A stretch of DNA of 64,000 nucleotides. Source: CAYPNP01 sp964412195 (GTDB lineage Bacteria; Acidobacteriota; JAAYUB01). The translations under genes and the position numbers were made by a program. This document shows, in pieces, positions 59,605 through 64,000 of the stretch (the first letter of the stretch is position 1; each line of letters starts with the position of its first letter). The DNA lies in NCBI GenBank assembly GCA_964412195.1, contig CAYPNP010000013.1:1-64000 (forward strand). The letters are read 5' to 3'. The notes under the pieces are model-generated. The model did no database searches, had not been told where the DNA came from, and saw only the letters and a program-made list of their open reading frames with translations.

Positions 59605-61584
59605 ATGGACGCAAGCCAACTGAACTGGATCGCCAACTTCATCTGGGGCATCGCCGACGACGTGCTCCGCGACCTGTACGTCCGCGGCAAGTACCGCGAT
59701 GTGATCCTGCCCATGACCGTCCTGCGGCGGCTCGACACCCTCTTGGAGCCCACCCAGAAGGCCGTCCTCGAGATGAAGGCGCTGCTCGACGCCCAGGGGA
59801 TCGTCAACCAGGACCAGGCCCTGCGCCAGGCCTCCGGCCAGGCCTTCTACAACACCTCCAAGTTCACCCTGCGCGACCTCAAGTCCCGCGCCAGCCGGCA
59901 GCAGCTCACCGCCGACTTCGAGGCCTGGCTCGACGGCTTCTCGTCCAACGTCCAGGACATCCTCGAGAAATTCGAGTTCCGCAACCAGGTCCCGCGCCTG
60001 TCCAAGGCCGACGCCCTGGGCACCCTCATCGAGAAGTTCCTCTCTCCCGACATCAACCTGAGCCCGCGGCCGGTCCTCCTGGGCGACGGCTCGGTGAAGC
60101 ACCCCGGCCTGGACAACCACGGCATGGGCACCGTCTTCGAGGAGCTGGTCCGCCGCTTCAACGAGGAGAACAACGAGGAGGCCGGCGAGCACTGGACCCC
60201 CCGTGACGCGGTCAAGCTCATGGCCCGGCTCATCCTCCTGCCGGTGGCCGACCGGATCGAATCGGGCACGTACCTGCTGTACGACGGCGCCTGCGGCACG
60301 GGCGGCATGCTCACCGTGGCCGAGGAGACGCTCAAGCAGCTGGCCGGCGAGCACGGCAAGCAGGTGGCCACCCACCTCTACGGGCAGGAGATCAACTCCG
60401 AGACCTACGCCATCGCCAAGGCCGACCTCCTGCTCAAGGGCGAGGGCGAGGCCGCCGACAACATCGTGGGCGGGCCGGAGTACTCCACCCTGTCCAACGA
60501 CGCCTTCCGGTCGCGGGAGTTCGACTTCATGCTCTCCAATCCACCGTACGGCAAGAGCTGGAAGAGCGACCTGGAGCGCATGGGCGGCAAGGAGGGCGTG
60601 AAGGATCCGCGCTTCGTCATCGAGCACGCCGGCGACCCGGAGTACTCCCTGCTCACCCGCTCCTCCGACGGCCAGATGCTGTTTCTGGCCAACATGCTCT
60701 CCAAGATGAAGCACGGCACGGCCCTGGGCAGCCGCGTGGCCGAGGTCCACAACGGCTCGTCGCTCTTCACCGGCGACGCCGGGCAGGGCGAGAGTAACAT
60801 CCGCCGCTGGATCCTCGAGAACGACTGGCTGGAGGCCATCGTCGCCCTGCCCCTGAACATGTTCTACAACACCGGCATCGCCACCTACATCTGGGTGCTG
60901 TCCAACCGCAAGCCCGACCACCGGAAGGGGAAGGTCCAGCTCATCGACGCCACCGGGTGGTCCAAGCCGCTGCGCAAGAACCTGGGCAAGAAAAACTGCG
61001 AGCTGTCGGAGGAGGACATCGCCCGCATCTGCGACACGTTCCTGAAGTTCGAGGAGACGGAGCAGTCGAAGATCTTCCCCAACACCGCTTTCGGCTATTG
61101 GAAGGTCACCGTGGAGCAGCCGCTGCGGCTGCGGGGCATCGATCCCGGCCGCGCCTACGCCGCCAAGGAGGTCAAGGCGCTCAAGGAATCCGCGGAACGC
61201 GCCGAGGACGCCCCGCCGGTGATCCGCAAGATCCACAAGAAGGGCGCGGCGCCCGATCTGCTACATGGGCTGTTCGAGACCTCTATCGGCGGCAAGCCGG
61301 CCGTGGTTGAATACGAGCCCGACCCCGAGCTGCGGGACACGGAGCAGGTCCCGCTCCTGGAGCCGGGCGGCATCGACGCCTTCCTGCGGCGCGAGGTGCT
61401 GCCCTACGCCCCGGACGCCTGGTACGATCCGGCCTCGGTGAAGACCGGCTACGAGATCAGCTTCACCCGCTACTTCTACAAGCCCCAGCCCCTGCGGCCG
61501 CTGGAGGAGATCCGCTCCGACATCCTGGCGCTGCAGAAGGAGACCGAGGGCTTGCTCGACGAGATCATCGGAAGAGGTAATTGA
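59605..61584 (+). CDS. hsdM: Type I restriction-modification DNA methyltransferase subunit
   Basis: N6-adenine methyltransferase of a type I system, 659 residues, somewhat longer than many HsdM. AdoMet motif I is YDGACGTGGMLTVAEETL (Asp227 onward) and the catalytic NPPY is residues 312-315 (LSNPPYGKSW). An HsdM_N-type helical domain precedes (WIANFIWGIADDVLRDLYVRGKYRDVILPMTVLRRLD). AAGGAAATC precedes the ATG. It methylates the recognition site and is part of the HsdR2M2S complex. Only 3 nt separate it from the DUF262 gene. hsdR is not in the window. Confidence 0.95.
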   Translation: MDASQLNWIANFIWGIADDVLRDLYVRGKYRDVILPMTVLRRLDTLLEPTQKAVLEMKALLDAQGIVNQDQALRQASGQAFYNTSKFTLRDLKSRASRQQLTADFEAWLDGFSSNVQDILEKFEFRNQVPRLSKADALGTLIEKFLSPDINLSPRPVLLGDGSVKHPGLDNHGMGTVFEELVRRFNEENNEEAGEHWTPRDAVKLMARLILLPVADRIESGTYLLYDGACGTGGMLTVAEETLKQLAGEHGKQVATHLYGQEINSETYAIAKADLLLKGEGEAADNIVGGPEYSTLSNDAFRSREFDFMLSNPPYGKSWKSDLERMGGKEGVKDPRFVIEHAGDPEYSLLTRSSDGQMLFLANMLSKMKHGTALGSRVAEVHNGSSLFTGDAGQGESNIRRWILENDWLEAIVALPLNMFYNTGIATYIWVLSNRKPDHRKGKVQLIDATGWSKPLRKNLGKKNCELSEEDIARICDTFLKFEETEQSKIFPNTAFGYWKVTVEQPLRLRGIDPGRAYAAKEVKALKESAERAEDAPPVIRKIHKKGAAPDLLHGLFETSIGGKPAVVEYEPDPELRDTEQVPLLEPGGIDAFLRREVLPYAPDAWYDPASVKTGYEISFTRYFYKPQPLRPLEEIRSDILALQKETEGLLDEIIGRGN

Positions 61585-61587
61585 ACT

Positions 61588-63384
61588 ATGTCCACACAGC
61601 GTTACTCCGTCACTCCTCATCCAATCGAGACTCTGCTCACTTGGGTAAAATCCGGTGAGATCGCCATCCCCGAAATCCAACGCCCCTTTGTCTGGGACGC
61701 AACCAAGGTACGCAACCTGCTGGATTCGCTGTTCCAGGGGTATCCGGTAGGCTATCTCATCGTGTGGCGCAACCCGACAGTGAAACTCAAAGACGGCAGC
61801 CTGTCCGCCGGCAAGCGGATCCTCATTGACGGCCAGCAGCGGGTCACAGCCCTGATGGCGGCGTTACTAGGCCAGGAAGTGCTGACCAAGGATTATGAGA
61901 CGACCCGCATCCGCATAGCCTTTCATCCGCAGGAAGAGCGTTTCGAAGTCGCCAATCCTGCTATTCGCAAGGATGCGGCTTGGCTCGAGGATGTGGCGGA
62001 AGTCTTCGCCCCCACTACCAGCGTCTTCCAGCTTGTGGGGGGGTATTGCGCGAAAAATCCCGGCGTCTCCCAAGATGCAATCTTTCGAAGCATTGAAAAT
62101 CTCCGCAAGATCATCAACAACCACGTCGGCATGATCGAGCTGGCCGAGGAACTGGACATTGAAACCGTCACCGAGATCTTCATCCGAGTGAACTCGGCGG
62201 GCACCGAGCTGTCGCAAGCCGATTTCGCCATGTCCAAGATCGCCGTCAACGAAACCTTCGGCGGTAACCTCCTACGGAAGGCCATCGACTACTTCTGCCA
62301 TCTCGCCGTGGCCCCAGAGTTCCTGCCCCGCATTGAAAAGGGCGACCGGGCGTTCGCCAACTCCGAGTTCTTCCCCAAGATGCGCTGGCTCAAGGACGTC
62401 AACGACGACATCTACGACCCGACCTACACCGACATGCTCCGGGTGGCCTTCACCTCGGAGTTCGGCCGCGGAAGGCTCCAAGACCTGGTGGCTCTGCTCT
62501 CGGGCCGCAATTTCGAGACCCGGCAGTTCGAGGAGGCTATTGCCGAGGAGTCTTTCGGGCGGCTCAAGAAGGGAATCCTCGCCTTCATCAACCAGACCCA
62601 CTTCGAACGCCTGACGATGATTTTACGTTCGGCCGGATTTCAGACCAGCGACCTCATCGGTGGCCGCAATGCCGTGAATTTCGCCTATATCATCTACCTT
62701 CGCGGTCGCTTCGAAAGCATGAACGCAGATGACCTCGAACAATTGGTGCGCCGGTGGTACGCCATGTCCATCCTGAGGGGACGGTACACCGGTAGTCCAG
62801 AAGGCGTTTTCGATTTCGATATGCGGCAGATCGCCGCCCGCGGGTTGGCCGACTATGCTCGGACTGTGATCGACACCGAATTGCCAGATAGCTTTTGGAC
62901 AGGGATGCTGCCCCAACTCATGGAGACTTCCTCGTCCAACAGTCCCTACTTCTTGGCTTATCAGGCCGCCCAGGCCAAGCTCGGTGACAGGGGCTTCCTC
63001 TCGCGGGACATCAGCGTCCTCGACCTGATCCTCAACCGCAGCGACGTTCATCATGTTTATCCCAAGAATCACTTGAAACGGCAGGGTTTGGCTCGTGGCC
63101 GCTACAACCAGATCGCCAACTTCGTACTGGCCCAGAGCGAGATCAACATCGCCATCGGCGACAAGGCGCCCGAGCGTTATTTCCAAGAGCTGGCCGAGCA
63201 GTGCACTGGCGGGCCGAAGCGGTACGGTGGCATCACCGATCAGGAGGAGATGCGCGCGAATCTGCGGATGAATTGCGTACCGGAGGCGATGCTCGACGGA
63301 ACGATACCTTCCTACGACGATTTCCTGGCGGAGCGCCGCCGGCTGATGGCGCAGAAGATTAAAACCTGGTTTGGGATTCTTTGA
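61588..63384 (+). CDS. DUF262/HNH protein (GmrSD-like) inside the hsd operon
   Basis: A 598-residue protein. The N-terminal DUF262 (ParB/GmrS-like) domain has IPEIQRPFVWD (27-37) and the NTPase motif DGQQR (81-85); FIRVNSAGTELSQADF follows. The C-terminus has VHHVYPKNHLKRQG (His488, His489) and NFVLAQSEINIAIGDKAPERYF, an HNH/DUF1524-like nuclease. GmrSD, BrxU and SspE proteins with this layout restrict modified or unmodified phage DNA using nucleotide hydrolysis; activity here is inference. It begins 3 nt after hsdM and its stop overlaps hsdS (TGATG). GC content is lower than in hsdM. Confidence 0.87.
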   Translation: MSTQRYSVTPHPIETLLTWVKSGEIAIPEIQRPFVWDATKVRNLLDSLFQGYPVGYLIVWRNPTVKLKDGSLSAGKRILIDGQQRVTALMAALLGQEVLTKDYETTRIRIAFHPQEERFEVANPAIRKDAAWLEDVAEVFAPTTSVFQLVGGYCAKNPGVSQDAIFRSIENLRKIINNHVGMIELAEELDIETVTEIFIRVNSAGTELSQADFAMSKIAVNETFGGNLLRKAIDYFCHLAVAPEFLPRIEKGDRAFANSEFFPKMRWLKDVNDDIYDPTYTDMLRVAFTSEFGRGRLQDLVALLSGRNFETRQFEEAIAEESFGRLKKGILAFINQTHFERLTMILRSAGFQTSDLIGGRNAVNFAYIIYLRGRFESMNADDLEQLVRRWYAMSILRGRYTGSPEGVFDFDMRQIAARGLADYARTVIDTELPDSFWTGMLPQLMETSSSNSPYFLAYQAAQAKLGDRGFLSRDISVLDLILNRSDVHHVYPKNHLKRQGLARGRYNQIANFVLAQSEINIAIGDKAPERYFQELAEQCTGGPKRYGGITDQEEMRANLRMNCVPEAMLDGTIPSYDDFLAERRRLMAQKIKTWFGIL

Positions 63385-64000
63385 TGATCGCCGGCCTCAA
63401 ACCCTATCCCGCCTATAAAGACTCCGGTGTGCCGGGGCTGGAGGAAGTGCCGAAGCATTGGGAATTGCGCCGAATTAAAACGTTGTTCAGAGAGAAAGAT
63501 GAACGAAACGATGGCCAAGGTGTGTTGCTCTCGCTGACCAGATCCCAGGGTATCATACCCCAATCACAAGCGACTAATCGAATAGCAAGCGCGGAAGATT
63601 TCTCGAAATACAAATTCTGCCGACGTGGCGACTTGGTCATGAACCGCATGCAGGCGTGGTCTGGGATGTTCGCGTTATCTGGATACGACGGACTTGTGAG
63701 TCCGGATTACTCTACTTTTGTTGCATTAGGGAGCCATAACGTTAAGTACTTTGAACTCCTTTTCAAAACACCTCTTCTGGTGGAACAATTCGCGCAGCGA
63801 TCAAAAGGCATTGGAAGTGGATTCAACCGCCTCTACACCCCAGATTTTGGCTCTGTCCCTGTTGCCGTTCCACCTCTTTCCGAACAAGACGCTATCGTGC
63901 GGTATCTCGATTACATGGACCGGCGGATCCGGCGGTACATCCGCGCCAAGCAGACACTGATCAAGCTGCTGGAGGAGCAGAAAGCCGCCATCATCCACCG
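63384..64000 (+). CDS. hsdS: Type I restriction-modification specificity subunit, 5' part
   Basis: About 205 codons to the window edge without a stop, so the gene continues outside. The start ATG overlaps the DUF262 stop (TGATG). Residues 1-205 contain one target-recognition domain opening YKDSGVPGLEEVPKHWELRRIKTLFREKDERN, and closing with the HsdS helix VAVPPLSEQDAIVRYLDYMDRRIRRYIRAKQTLIKLLEEQKAAIIH, which makes the coiled spacer. DNA is clearly less GC-rich than the host average, as is usual for exchanged specificity genes. Confidence 0.92.
   Translation, partial: MIAGLKPYPAYKDSGVPGLEEVPKHWELRRIKTLFREKDERNDGQGVLLSLTRSQGIIPQSQATNRIASAEDFSKYKFCRRGDLVMNRMQAWSGMFALSGYDGLVSPDYSTFVALGSHNVKYFELLFKTPLLVEQFAQRSKGIGSGFNRLYTPDFGSVPVAVPPLSEQDAIVRYLDYMDRRIRRYIRAKQTLIKLLEEQKAAIIH

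Noticed and set aside
1..64000. tRNA or rRNA genes
   Set aside because: I saw no cloverleaf with a TTCGA-type T-loop in context and no rRNA-like conserved blocks; a dedicated search could still find one.

Overview
The window is GC-rich bacterial DNA (mostly about two-thirds G+C) from a Gram-negative organism: it encodes three outer-membrane-type proteins, lipoproteins, periplasmic adaptors and tripartite exporters. A VWFA-type secreted protein, a Ser/Thr kinase with a TolB/FlgO-like and TPR sensor half, a ligand_beta_propeller/Y_Y_Y sensor, MacB/FtsX-type permeases and long intergenic stretches of phrase-like repeats together point to Acidobacteriota (Holophagae/Thermoanaerobaculia-like). That assignment is inference; there is no rRNA or tRNA in the window to test it.

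Layout. 1-760: tail of an unknown gene and repeat-rich DNA. 760-6354: heavy-metal RND efflux operon (TolC-like, adaptor, CzcA-like pump). 6505-9282 (minus): large beta-propeller sensor without a kinase. 9423-10229: small membrane protein and a Bcp-type peroxiredoxin. 10433-15463: TetR regulator with its own operator/promoter, then TolC-like, HlyD/EmrA-like and DHA2 MFS genes, a drug-efflux operon. 15477-19900: DUF1295 protein, FAD oxidoreductase, a decayed duplicate of that gene's 3' end, and an amidohydrolase carrying an internal membrane domain. 20016-23622: STAS antagonist and RsbW-like anti-sigma kinase (minus), divergent from an ECF-like sigma factor, followed by a membrane-anchored protein of 58 tandem 9-residue repeats. 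23824-27779: HExxH protease/propeller/barrel protein and a PrsW-like protease. 28453-33116: Ser/Thr kinase and VWFA protein within repeat-laden DNA. 33353-37715: MacA/MacB-like export operon. 37845-39166: two nucleotidyltransferase-type cassettes, one an apparent MNT-HEPN fusion with degraded active sites. 39526-42932: dTDP-rhamnose operon (rfbA, rfbC, rfbD, rfbB). 43460-55536: porin-like barrel protein, aldo/keto reductase, AmpG-like MFS, gingipain-like protease with PKD and PPC domains, Ste24-like protease, ADP-ribosylglycohydrolase, separated by repeat-rich gaps. 56212-58526: tandem PEGA-domain paralogues. 58523-64000: HNH endonuclease, hsdM, a DUF262/HNH protein and the 5' part of hsdS, which look like the edge of a defence island.

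The best leads for something undescribed are the nonapeptide-repeat membrane protein next to the sigma/partner-switch genes, the MNT-HEPN fusion lacking catalytic residues, the amidohydrolase with a multi-TM insertion, and the DUF262/HNH protein coupled between hsdM and hsdS. Several inverted-repeat (MITE- or REP-like) elements recur in the gaps.
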